NCBI GenBank assembly: GCA_045649855.1 | Contig: JAZRQN010000069.1 | Coordinates: 1 to 30,609, forward strand | From: URNF01 sp045649855 | GTDB taxonomy: Bacteria > Bacillota > Clostridia > Oscillospirales > Acutalibacteraceae | Direction: 5' to 3' | DNA length: 30,609 nucleotides | In this document: positions 1 to 7,188 of the stretch, one piece after another | How the letters are laid out: each line of letters starts with the position of its first letter | Numbering within the stretch: the first letter of the stretch is position 1 | Notes under the pieces: generated by a model | Told to the model about the DNA's origin: nothing | The model's input: only the letters and a program-made list of their open reading frames with translations | The model's database searches: none | Translations under genes and position numbers: made by a program

Positions 1-1
1 A

Positions 2-721
2 GATACCCCGCGCTTTAAATCTTTGCTTGGCGATGGTCATCAATTCGGCGTGGAACTGTCCTACGCGGTACAGGAAAGCCCAGACGGTCTCGCGCAAGCC
101 TTTCTCATCGGCGAAGAATTTATCGGTGATGAACCTTGTGCGATGGTGCTTGGCGATAATATCTTCTATGGTGGCTATTTCACCAAACATTTGACCGAGG
201 CGGTTGCAAACGCTGAAAACGGTGTCGCTACCATTTTCGGTTATTTCGTTCCCGATCCCGAGCGTTTTGGCATTGTGGAATTTGATGATGATCTCAACGT
301 GTTGTCGCTGGAAGAAAAACCTGCGGAGCCGAAATCCAACTACTGCGTAACCGGCTTGTATTTCTATGACAAACGTGTGGTTGAGATGGCAAAACAGGTG
401 AAACCTTCTGCGCGCGGCGAATTAGAGATCACCGATCTGAACAAACTGTATCTGGAACAGAACAGTTTGAAAGTACAGATTCTCGGTCGCGGTTTTGCTT
501 GGCTGGATACCGGCACAGTAGACAGTTTGATGGAAGCGGCATCCTTTGTGCAGACTATTCAAAACAGACAGAGCGTGGTTATTTCTGCACCGGAAGAGAT
601 TGCGTATCGTCGCAAATGGATCAGCAAAACCAAGCTGCTGGAATCTGCGGAATTGTACGGCAAATCGCCTTACGGTGAGCATCTGCGCAACGTGGCGATG
701 GATAAACTGAAATACAGATAA
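2..721 (+). CDS. rmlA: Glucose-1-phosphate thymidylyltransferase (5' end cut by window)
   Basis: The enzyme joins glucose-1-phosphate and dTTP to give dTDP-glucose, the first step toward dTDP-deoxysugars, in the cytosol. The frame is open from base 2, so the true start and about 50-60 N-terminal residues, including the nucleotide-binding GxxG motif, lie outside the window. What remains (239 residues) carries the RmlA signatures SPDGLAQAF, LGDNIF, EEKP, the ARGELEITDLN block and GFAWLDTGT, and its C-terminus is full length for the family. It ends 22 bases before rmlB, which does the next step, so the two form an operon. An unrelated sugar nucleotidyltransferase is unlikely given the full motif set. 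Confidence 0.95.
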   Translation, partial: DTPRFKSLLGDGHQFGVELSYAVQESPDGLAQAFLIGEEFIGDEPCAMVLGDNIFYGGYFTKHLTEAVANAENGVATIFGYFVPDPERFGIVEFDDDLNVLSLEEKPAEPKSNYCVTGLYFYDKRVVEMAKQVKPSARGELEITDLNKLYLEQNSLKVQILGRGFAWLDTGTVDSLMEAASFVQTIQNRQSVVISAPEEIAYRRKWISKTKLLESAELYGKSPYGEHLRNVAMDKLKYR

Positions 722-743
722 ACAGTAAGAGAGGTACATAGGT

Positions 744-1763
744 ATGACTATTATCGTAACCGGCGGCGCCGGCTTCATTGGCTCCAACTTTGTGTTCCAC
801 ATGTTGAAAAAATATCCGGATTATCGTATTGTGTGTCTGGATAAATTGACCTATGCAGGCAATCTGTCCACGTTGGCGCCTGTGATGGATAATCCGCAGT
901 TCCGTTTTGTGAAACTGGACATCTGCGATAGAGAAGGTGTATATAAACTTTTTGAAGAAGAGCATCCTGACATCGTGGTGAACTTCGCTGCTGAGAGCCA
1001 CGTGGACCGTTCGATCGAAGATCCCGGCATTTTCTTACAGACCAATATTATGGGTACTGCTGTGCTGATGGATGCTTGCCGTGAATACGGTATCACTCGC
1101 TATCATCAGGTTTCCACTGATGAGGTGTATGGTGATCTGCCTCTGGATCGCCCCGATCTCTTCTTTACTGAAGAGACTCCTATTCATACCAGCAGCCCTT
1201 ACAGCAGCTCTAAAGCAGGCGCTGACCTCTTGGTACTTGCATACCATCGTACTTTCGGTCTGCCGGTAACCATCAGCCGTTGCTCCAACAACTACGGCCC
1301 GTATCATTTCCCTGAGAAACTCATTCCGCTGATGATCGCTAACGCGCTCAACGATAAGCCGTTGCCGGTATATGGCGAAGGTCTCAATGTGCGCGACTGG
1401 TTGTATGTGGAAGATCATTGTAAAGCGATTGATCTGATCATCCATAAAGGTCGTGTGGGCGAGGTATATAACATCGGTGGCCACAACGAGATGAAGAACA
1501 TCGATATCGTGAAGATCATCTGCAAAGAACTCGGCAAATCCGAGGATCTCATTACGTATGTTACCGACCGTAAAGGCCACGATATGCGTTATGCGATCGA
1601 TCCGACTAAGATTCATAATGAACTGGGATGGCTGCCCGAAACCATGTTCGCAGACGGCATCAAAAAGACCATCCAGTGGTATTTGGATAACCGCGAGTGG
1701 TGGGAAACCATCATTTCCGGCGAATATCAGAACTACTATGAGCAAATGTATGGAAATCGCTGA
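744..1763 (+). CDS. rmlB: dTDP-glucose 4,6-dehydratase
   Basis: This NAD+-dependent extended short-chain dehydrogenase converts dTDP-glucose to dTDP-4-keto-6-deoxyglucose. The protein has 339 residues, normal for RmlB. The Rossmann motif GGAGFIGS lies at residues 7-14, the active-site TDE triad at 125-127, and the catalytic YxxxK at Tyr153/Lys157; AAESHVDRS and SNNYGPYHFPEKLIP are family hallmarks. The ATG has an AGAGAGG-like ribosome binding site upstream. It follows rmlA by 22 bases and precedes an araD-like gene by 12. Neither rmlC nor rmlD follows, so the final sugar (rhamnose or another 6-deoxyhexose) cannot be read from this window. Confidence 0.96.
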   Translation: MTIIVTGGAGFIGSNFVFHMLKKYPDYRIVCLDKLTYAGNLSTLAPVMDNPQFRFVKLDICDREGVYKLFEEEHPDIVVNFAAESHVDRSIEDPGIFLQTNIMGTAVLMDACREYGITRYHQVSTDEVYGDLPLDRPDLFFTEETPIHTSSPYSSSKAGADLLVLAYHRTFGLPVTISRCSNNYGPYHFPEKLIPLMIANALNDKPLPVYGEGLNVRDWLYVEDHCKAIDLIIHKGRVGEVYNIGGHNEMKNIDIVKIICKELGKSEDLITYVTDRKGHDMRYAIDPTKIHNELGWLPETMFADGIKKTIQWYLDNREWWETIISGEYQNYYEQMYGNR

Positions 1764-1775
1764 GGAGGTTCTGGT

Positions 1776-2471
1776 ATGTTAGAACAGTTGAAAGCGGAAG
1801 TATGCGCCGCAAACCTCGATTTGGTTAGTAAAGGTGTTGTCATTTACACCTGGGGCAACGTCAGTGGCATTGATCGCGAAAAGGGCTTGGTGGTAATCAA
1901 GCCTTCCGGTGTGGATTATGACAATATGAAACCTGAAGATATGGTGGTTGTGGATCTGTATACCGGTGAAACGGTGGAAGGTAAATGGAGACCGTCTTCC
2001 GACACGCCTACTCATCTGGAATTGTACAAAGCGTTCCCGGATATGGGCGGTATCACCCATACCCATTCCATCAATGCGGTATCTTTTGCACAGGCTGGTA
2101 TGGATATTCCTGCTTTGGGCACTACCCATGCGGACTATTTCTGGGGTGATATTCCTTGCACTCGTGAGTTGACCGAGGCGGAAGTGAAAGATGCCTATGA
2201 AGCGAATACGGGCGCTGTCATCATTGAAACGGTGAAAGAGCGCGAGTATGACGTGATGGCGATTCCCGGCATCGTGGTCAAAAATCACGGTCCGTTTACC
2301 TGGGGCAAAGATGCTGCAGGCTCTGTGTACAACGCAGTGGTAATGGAAAATGTGGCGCATATGGCGATTAAAACGCTGATGCTGAACCGCGAGAGTTCCA
2401 TTGCACAGTATGTGCTGGATAAGCACTACGAGCGCAAGCACGGTAAAAACGCTTACTACGGTCAGAAATAA
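1776..2471 (+). CDS. araD: L-ribulose-5-phosphate 4-epimerase (class II aldolase family)
   Basis: AraD interconverts L-ribulose-5-phosphate and D-xylulose-5-phosphate by a Zn-dependent retro-aldol mechanism in the cytosol. The protein is 231 residues, the same length as the E. coli enzyme. The expected metal ligands sit at the canonical positions Asp76, His95, His97 and His171, Asp120 is conserved, and the C-terminal RKHG...YYGQ block with the catalytic Tyr is present. GAGGAGG lies just before the ATG. The gene is only 12 bases after rmlB and shares its terminator, with no araA or araB nearby. That context is unusual: it may supply pentose phosphate, or it may act on a related sugar phosphate. 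Family assignment is firm; the in vivo substrate is inferred. Confidence 0.9.
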   Translation: MLEQLKAEVCAANLDLVSKGVVIYTWGNVSGIDREKGLVVIKPSGVDYDNMKPEDMVVVDLYTGETVEGKWRPSSDTPTHLELYKAFPDMGGITHTHSINAVSFAQAGMDIPALGTTHADYFWGDIPCTRELTEAEVKDAYEANTGAVIIETVKEREYDVMAIPGIVVKNHGPFTWGKDAAGSVYNAVVMENVAHMAIKTLMLNRESSIAQYVLDKHYERKHGKNAYYGQK

Positions 2472-2473
2472 CG

Positions 2474-2499
2474 AAAAAGCGGCGGGAACGCCGCTTTTT
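2474..2499 (+). terminator. Rho-independent terminator after araD
   Basis: A perfect 11-bp stem (GCGGCG core flanked by five A and five T) closes on a GGAA tetraloop. It begins three bases after the araD stop codon and ends the rmlA-rmlB-araD unit. Confidence 0.93.
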
Positions 2500-2501
2500 G
2501 C

Positions 2502-2530
2502 TTGCTTTTTGGGCAGGATAATGCTATGAT
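2502..2530 (+). promoter_or_regulatory. Sigma-A promoter for the AEC permease
   Basis: TTGCTT at 2502-2507 and TATGAT at 2525-2530 are separated by 17 bases, and TGC directly precedes the -10 (extended -10). It starts right after the upstream terminator stem, giving the permease its own transcript. Confidence 0.8.
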
Positions 2531-2555
2531 GTATCCGCTCAAAGGAGACGAAAAT

Positions 2556-3500
2556 ATGTTCGACGCATTTAAGGCGACGTTGTCGCCGATGTTGGTTTTG
2601 TTTTTGTGCATGATTGTGGGTTTTATCGCCAAGAAGAAGTCTCTGACGCCTGATAATACGGCGACGGTGCTCTCGAAGCTCGAAAATTACTTTTTGGTGC
2701 CTGCTTTGATCATCAATACCTTTATGAAATATTGTACTGTGGCTTCGATTGCCGCGCAGTATAAAATGATTGTGTATTGTTTCATTGCACTCGCTTTAGC
2801 TTTGGCGATTTCGTTTCCGTTGTCTAAATTGTTTGCAGGAAACGATGCGTACAAGCGGAATATTTACAAATACGCCTTGTCTTTTGGCAATTTCTCGTTT
2901 ATGGGAAATGCTATCGTACCTGCGATTTTTGGCGAGGAAATGTTGTATTACTATATGTTGTACATCCTACCGCTGAACGTTGCTGTGTACACCTGGGGGC
3001 TTATCATTTTGGTGCCGCAAGGCGAAAAACAGGAAAGCATTTTTAAACGGTTGCTTAATCCGATTTTTGTTTCTATTCTGATCGGCGCTGTGTTGGGCCT
3101 CACGGGAGCTGAAAAGTATGTTCCCGGCTTTATCGCTTCTACCATCAGTAACTGCGCTGCGTGTATGGGACCGCTCGCTATGATTTTGACCGGCTTTGTG
3201 ATCGGTGGTTATGAATTGAAAGCGCTGCTCAAAAACGGTCGCGTGTACATTGCAACAGCGTTGCGCTTGTTCTTGTTGCCTGCGTTGTTTGTGGCTGTTT
3301 TGTTGCTTTTGAAAGCGGATAAAACTACCTTGGTCTGCACGTTATTTGCGTTCGGTACACCGCTCGGTTTGAACACGGTGGTGTTTCCGGCGGCATACGG
3401 CGGAGATACGTCAACGGGTGCTTCGATGGCAATGATTTCGCATACCCTTTGTGTGGTATCCATACCGCTGATGTACGCGTTGCTCACTTTGGTTATATGA
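2556..3500 (+). CDS. AEC (auxin efflux carrier) family permease
   Basis: A 314-residue integral membrane protein of the AEC/BART superfamily, which in bacteria moves organic acids such as malate or malonate; the substrate here is unknown. About ten hydrophobic segments fill the sequence. Family marks are the N-terminal LxxxxGFIAKKKSLTPD segment, LENYFLVPALI in the first repeat, GNFSFMGNAIVPAIFG, and the C-terminal half repeating the pattern (GTPLGLNTVVFPAAYGG). I chose the ATG at 2556 because AAAGGAG lies 7-8 bases upstream; a longer in-frame reading from 2502 would run through the promoter. It is a monocistronic unit between two terminators. Confidence 0.88.
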   Translation: MFDAFKATLSPMLVLFLCMIVGFIAKKKSLTPDNTATVLSKLENYFLVPALIINTFMKYCTVASIAAQYKMIVYCFIALALALAISFPLSKLFAGNDAYKRNIYKYALSFGNFSFMGNAIVPAIFGEEMLYYYMLYILPLNVAVYTWGLIILVPQGEKQESIFKRLLNPIFVSILIGAVLGLTGAEKYVPGFIASTISNCAACMGPLAMILTGFVIGGYELKALLKNGRVYIATALRLFLLPALFVAVLLLLKADKTTLVCTLFAFGTPLGLNTVVFPAAYGGDTSTGASMAMISHTLCVVSIPLMYALLTLVI

Positions 3501-3501
3501 T

Positions 3502-3538
3502 AAAAACGCCTTTTGGAATGTTCCAAAAGGCGTTTTTT
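3502..3538 (+). terminator. Rho-independent terminator after the AEC permease
   Basis: A long inverted repeat (AACGCCTTTTGGAA and its complement) around a 2-4 base loop is followed by a run of six T. It starts two bases after the stop codon. Confidence 0.93.
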
Positions 3539-3614
3539 GTATCTCGTAATACAAAAAGTGTGCGTTTTTCATAGAAAATGCTAAAATTGTGTTATGTGAA
3601 AAGCAAATCAGATA

Positions 3615-3623
3615 TGCTATGAT
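3615..3623 (+). promoter_or_regulatory. Extended -10 promoter for the glycoside hydrolase
   Basis: TGCTATGAT is a full extended -10 about 33 bases before the GTG start. The -35 position is poor (TGTGAA at 17 bases), which is tolerated with extended -10 elements and would suit an activator-dependent promoter; the AraC-type regulator downstream is the obvious candidate. Confidence 0.6.
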
Positions 3624-3655
3624 GAGAAAAAACAAGCTTGAAAGGTTGTGGGTGT

Positions 3656-5686
3656 GTGAAGTATGTGAACGGTGATTGTACAGTTTCTTATAATCCTCCC
3701 ATTCTCGGAAATGGCGATATTGTGCTGGGGATCGATAGAGAAGGAACGCTGAATTACGACCGAATGGGACGTGATCATCCTTCTGCTTGCGTTTTTCGCG
3801 CGGGTCGCCGCCTGATGTGGCAGCATGATGTTACTCCGCCTGCAAAATTGCTGTCATTTGGCAATTTTTCCTTTGAACGTGGGAGTGCGGTAACCGAATG
3901 GTCTCAGGAGCTGAAAGAGACGGATGGCGTGATCGAGACAAAGTGTCATTACGCGGATGGCGCGGATATCACGTCGATTTGCCTTGTGCATCCCGTTCGT
4001 AATGTGTATGCGATGCAAAAACAGTGTTTTCACGCGGCAGGTGCGGTGTCTTTCCGTTATACACTGGAGGGATATAATACGCAGACGACATCTGCGATTG
4101 AACATACGGAAATTTTACCGATGGAAAATGGCGCACGCGTGCGGTTTCGTATGCATGGGCAGGATATGTATACAGGCGAAGTTGTGGTGTGGCTGGATCG
4201 TGAAACGACGGTTGCTTTGGAAGGAAACACGGTGATTCTGCAAACGTCCTTGAAAGATGATGACACCGTTTGTTTTTATCTCGCATTGGAAGACGATCTT
4301 TTTGAACAGAACCCCGTTGCAGTCAACGATGCTGTTGTGAAATGGGTTAGCGAGAACGGCTTTGCGGATATATATAACGAGACGGTGGAAAACTGGAACG
4401 CGTATTTTGCGGAAGAAGGCGTTACGACCGGTGATTTTGTAACCGACAGTGCGTATCGCGTAGCGTTGTATCATTTGCGGTGCTATACCACCCGTTGGTC
4501 TATTCCTGTTGGTATCAATGATTGCTCGTGGGACGGTAAATTCTTCGCGTTTGATGAGTATTACAGTTTTCTGGGGTTGTTGACGTCGGGGCGCGATTGG
4601 CTTGCAAAACGCGTGCCGGAGTTTAGGTTGAAGGTATGTTTGCCAAAGGCGATTCAACGCGCCTGCAAACATACCGATAATGATGAACAGGCGCGCTTTT
4701 TCTGGGAAACCAGTGAATATGGTGAAGAGTTGTCCACTCCCGGCTTTTGGTATGATCACGTCTTTCATATGGCGGTGGTGGCGATCGGTGCGTTTGAATA
4801 CTATGAATATACGATGGATAAAGCATTCTTACAGGAATGTTACCGTATGATTCGTGCCTGTGCGCAGTTTTTCACCCAAAATATGATCTACCGTGATATG
4901 AACGGTGGCGCTTTTGTCGGCAAATGTGCCGATCTTGAACGATTGGGCGCGTCTATACAGAACGCGTTTATGACTTCCTGCGGCATCATCAAAACGCTGG
5001 AATGTTTGGTCGCTGCGGCAGATGTGTTGGATACAGATCGGGAATATCGGAATGAATGTGCGCTGCTGTCCGAAAAATTGCGAGAGAGTTTGCCGCGTGA
5101 TGGCGAGAAATATCTGCCGTACCCTGGTTGTAAAGATCGCAGTATCGGTGTATTTTCCGGGAAATTCCCCTTTAATGTGCTGGCAGCGGATGACCCGTGC
5201 TTGTTGCCTGCGTGGGAGGATTTTCTTGCCAATGAAAGCGCGTTTGGCAATATGTATAAGGTAGGAAAACGCGTTTCTTCTTGGTATGCTTGCTGGAAGG
5301 CGGAGGCGTACGCGCGCATCGGCAATGCAAAGGAAGCGTATAAAGCGCAACAGCAAGCGCTGTTATCGCTTGGCGCATTTCACGAAATGTATGAAATCAA
5401 CGAACAAGATAGCGTATATCGTCCGTGGTTTTCAACGGCGGCAGGCATTTATCTGTCGACCGTAAATGAAATGCTGGTGCAAAGCGATGGGGACAATATC
5501 TATCTGCTGCCTGCTTATCCTGAAGAACAGGCGAATCTTTCTTTCCGATTGCCTGTGAAAGGTGGTGCTGTGGTAGAGGTTGTGGTGCGCGATCATGTGC
5601 CGGATGTGCGGATTACTATGCGGAATGGCGTTCCGCCGCACCGCTTTACGGTGTATTTTCGTGGTGAAAAGTTGGGCGAGTTTTGA
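3656..5686 (+). CDS. Putative (alpha/alpha)6 glycoside hydrolase, GH95/GH65-like
   Basis: A 676-residue protein with no signal peptide, so probably a cytosolic enzyme acting on imported oligosaccharides. The N-terminal ~240 residues are beta-rich, opening with NPPILGNGDIVLGIDREG, as in clan GH-L-like enzymes. The central and C-terminal parts look like an (alpha/alpha)6 barrel: a WDGKFFAFDEYY segment near residue 295, KCADLERLGASIQNAFMTSCG near 425, and a closing STVNEMLVQSDGDNIYLLPAYP segment near 600-620 that resembles GH95 'EMLLQS...LLPALP'. I cannot place the catalytic acid or the substrate. GTG at 3656 is chosen because GAAAGG lies 10 bases upstream; TTG at 3638 and GTG at 3665 are alternatives. 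An AraC regulator follows. Confidence 0.72.
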   Translation: MKYVNGDCTVSYNPPILGNGDIVLGIDREGTLNYDRMGRDHPSACVFRAGRRLMWQHDVTPPAKLLSFGNFSFERGSAVTEWSQELKETDGVIETKCHYADGADITSICLVHPVRNVYAMQKQCFHAAGAVSFRYTLEGYNTQTTSAIEHTEILPMENGARVRFRMHGQDMYTGEVVVWLDRETTVALEGNTVILQTSLKDDDTVCFYLALEDDLFEQNPVAVNDAVVKWVSENGFADIYNETVENWNAYFAEEGVTTGDFVTDSAYRVALYHLRCYTTRWSIPVGINDCSWDGKFFAFDEYYSFLGLLTSGRDWLAKRVPEFRLKVCLPKAIQRACKHTDNDEQARFFWETSEYGEELSTPGFWYDHVFHMAVVAIGAFEYYEYTMDKAFLQECYRMIRACAQFFTQNMIYRDMNGGAFVGKCADLERLGASIQNAFMTSCGIIKTLECLVAAADVLDTDREYRNECALLSEKLRESLPRDGEKYLPYPGCKDRSIGVFSGKFPFNVLAADDPCLLPAWEDFLANESAFGNMYKVGKRVSSWYACWKAEAYARIGNAKEAYKAQQQALLSLGAFHEMYEINEQDSVYRPWFSTAAGIYLSTVNEMLVQSDGDNIYLLPAYPEEQANLSFRLPVKGGAVVEVVVRDHVPDVRITMRNGVPPHRFTVYFRGEKLGEF

Positions 5687-5687
5687 T

Positions 5688-5720
5688 AAAATGCGGAGAC
5701 GTACTGTCTCCGCATTTTTT
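5688..5720 (+). terminator. Rho-independent terminator after the glycoside hydrolase
   Basis: A perfect 13-bp stem (AAAATGCGGAGAC at 5688-5700 with its complement at 5706-5718) has a 5-base loop and ends in T-rich sequence, separating the hydrolase from the regulator. Confidence 0.93.
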
Positions 5721-5730
5721 GTTTGAAATA

Positions 5731-5760
5731 TTGCAAAGTGTTAGATGTGTATGGTATACT
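5731..5760 (+). promoter_or_regulatory. Promoter for the AraC-family regulator
   Basis: TTGCAA at 5731-5736 and TATACT at 5755-5760 are 18 bases apart, with TGG directly before the -10 (extended -10). It lies between the hydrolase terminator and the regulator start. Confidence 0.82.
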
Positions 5761-5790
5761 AATCAAAAAGGAAACAGGAGGTGCGGCCAT

Positions 5791-6558
5791 TTGTATAAAG
5801 AGTTTCCGAATTTAAGAGCGGAGGTAAACACGGTTGTGGCGCTGTATGCTGGCGGCGGAGCATGTTTGCCCGGCGCGGGATACGGACCTGCTGTTCGGCG
5901 TGAATGGTTATTGCATTATGTGATAGCAGGGAAAGGGACGTATACTGTTGGAGATCAAACTTACACCGTTACAAAGGATCAGGCGTTTTTGATCCGTCCG
6001 GATGAGGTAACGGTATACTGCGCAGATCAACAAGATCCATGGAGTTACGTGTGGATCGGATTGGATACCAACGTGGAGGCGTTCCATCGATTGCCATACG
6101 TGTTGGAAAACAAAGAGCTGACCGCTGTTATGCGAAAATACAGCGACGTGGACAACCTTTCACATCTTAACGATCTGCATATGGCGGCGCTCGCCTGGTC
6201 TGTGGTTGCTTGCCTGTGCGAAAACGCATACGACGATTGTCGGGAAGGATATGTAACTCGCGCGGCACAGATTATGGAACGGCGGTATATGGAGCATATT
6301 ACCGTGCAAGGAATTGCGAACGAACTGGGGATCGATCGCAGTTATTTCTCGAACTTGTTCAAGCGGCAGGTGGGGATCAATCCGCAACAGTATTTAATCG
6401 GTGTCAGAATGAAAAAAGCACTGGAATTGCTGCGTGAAGAACGCTACACGGTGTCGATGGTAGCGGTTTCTGTCGGATATGACGATTTGTTCACCTTTTC
6501 TCGCTGTTTTAAAAATCATTACGGCGTGCCGCCCAGTGCGTATGAGCAAATCCTGTAA
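5791..6558 (+). CDS. AraC-family transcriptional regulator
   Basis: A 255-residue cytosolic regulator. Residues ~35-95 form an AraC-type cupin sensor (HYVIAGKGTYTVGDQTYTV, then FLIRPDEVTVY and WSYVWIGL). Residues ~155-255 carry two helix-turn-helix motifs: ITVQGIANELGIDRSYFSNLFKRQVG, then the family signature YTVSMVAVSVGYDDLFTFSRCFKNHYGVPPSAY. The start is TTG at 5791, set by AGGAGG at 5776-5781 with 9-base spacing; upstream in-frame codons lie inside the preceding terminator. It probably senses a sugar and controls the adjacent glycoside hydrolase, whose promoter has a weak -35. That target is inferred from position only. Confidence 0.9.
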   Translation: MYKEFPNLRAEVNTVVALYAGGGACLPGAGYGPAVRREWLLHYVIAGKGTYTVGDQTYTVTKDQAFLIRPDEVTVYCADQQDPWSYVWIGLDTNVEAFHRLPYVLENKELTAVMRKYSDVDNLSHLNDLHMAALAWSVVACLCENAYDDCREGYVTRAAQIMERRYMEHITVQGIANELGIDRSYFSNLFKRQVGINPQQYLIGVRMKKALELLREERYTVSMVAVSVGYDDLFTFSRCFKNHYGVPPSAYEQIL

Positions 6559-6575
6559 TATTTCTGTGAATACTA

Positions 6576-6604
6576 TTGCCGTACATGTAAAAATATGCTA
6601 TTCT
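6576..6604 (+). promoter_or_regulatory. Sigma-A promoter for the DUF6106-like gene
   Basis: TTGCCG at 6576-6581 and TATTCT at 6599-6604 have 17-base spacing, with TGC before the -10. The start codon is 33 bases downstream. It may also drive nnrDE and later genes by read-through. Confidence 0.8.
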
Positions 6605-6636
6605 GTATATATTAAAGTAAAAAGGAAGGCAAAGAA

Positions 6637-7137
6637 ATGGATACGTTTGTTGAACAGATCATCAAAAAGAAAAAACAACTGATCGATTGGCTGATTATCG
6701 TTGGTATTTTCCTGCTCGCAGTGGTTATCGCGGTGTTCGTTTTTACGAAGATCAGCATTTTGATTCCGATGCTGGTACTCGTGTTTTGGGGTGCTTGGTG
6801 GGTCGCAACCAATCGAAATCAGGAATTTGAATACAGCATCACGAACGGTGAAATGGATATTGATTGTATCATTGCGCAACGTCGTCGCAAACGTCTTTGC
6901 AGTATCACCTGTGCTAAGGTGGAAAGTTACGGTAAGTTGGCAAATGCTGATATGACCGGCAAGCAGTTTGAACGCACGATTATGGCAGCACCTGCGGCGA
7001 ATATGCAGGATAACTTTTACTTTGTATATCGCAGTAAAAAATATGGCAGAACGCTGGTCGTTTTTCATCCTGATGAGCGCGTGCAAAAAGCGTTTTACAA
7101 CGCGTTGCCTCGTTCGATGCAAATGCAGGTAAAATAA
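6637..7137 (+). CDS. Small membrane protein, DUF6106-like
   Basis: A 166-residue protein. It starts with a charged segment (EQIIKKKKQ), then two closely spaced transmembrane helices at about residues 15-37 and 40-58, then a soluble domain of ~105 residues that is probably cytosolic. The layout and motifs (NQEFEYSITNGEMDIDCIIAQRRRK, then YFVYRSKKYGRTLVVFHPDERV) fit, from memory, an uncharacterised Clostridia family annotated DUF6106; the soluble part reads like a PH-like beta barrel, which is inference. The ATG follows AAAAAGGAAGG. Function unknown. Confidence 0.75.
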   Translation: MDTFVEQIIKKKKQLIDWLIIVGIFLLAVVIAVFVFTKISILIPMLVLVFWGAWWVATNRNQEFEYSITNGEMDIDCIIAQRRRKRLCSITCAKVESYGKLANADMTGKQFERTIMAAPAANMQDNFYFVYRSKKYGRTLVVFHPDERVQKAFYNALPRSMQMQVK

Positions 7138-7140
7138 ATC

Positions 7141-7167
7141 GAAAAAGAGGGTATACCCCTCTTTTTC
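7141..7167 (+). terminator. Hairpin terminator or attenuator before nnrDE
   Basis: An 11-bp perfect stem (GAAAAAGAGGG at 7141-7151 with its complement at 7157-7167) and a 5-base loop. The T run belongs to the stem and is followed by CTCC, so termination may be partial. Only 21 bases separate it from the nnrDE start, leaving no room for a separate promoter. Confidence 0.75.
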
Positions 7168-7188
7168 TCCATGAAGAGGTGTTAGTGA

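Noticed and set aside
3595..3610. TGTGAAAAGCAAATCA as a CcpA (cre) site for the hydrolase
   Set aside because: The half sites are two bases too far apart and the central CG is missing, so it does not fit the cre consensus.
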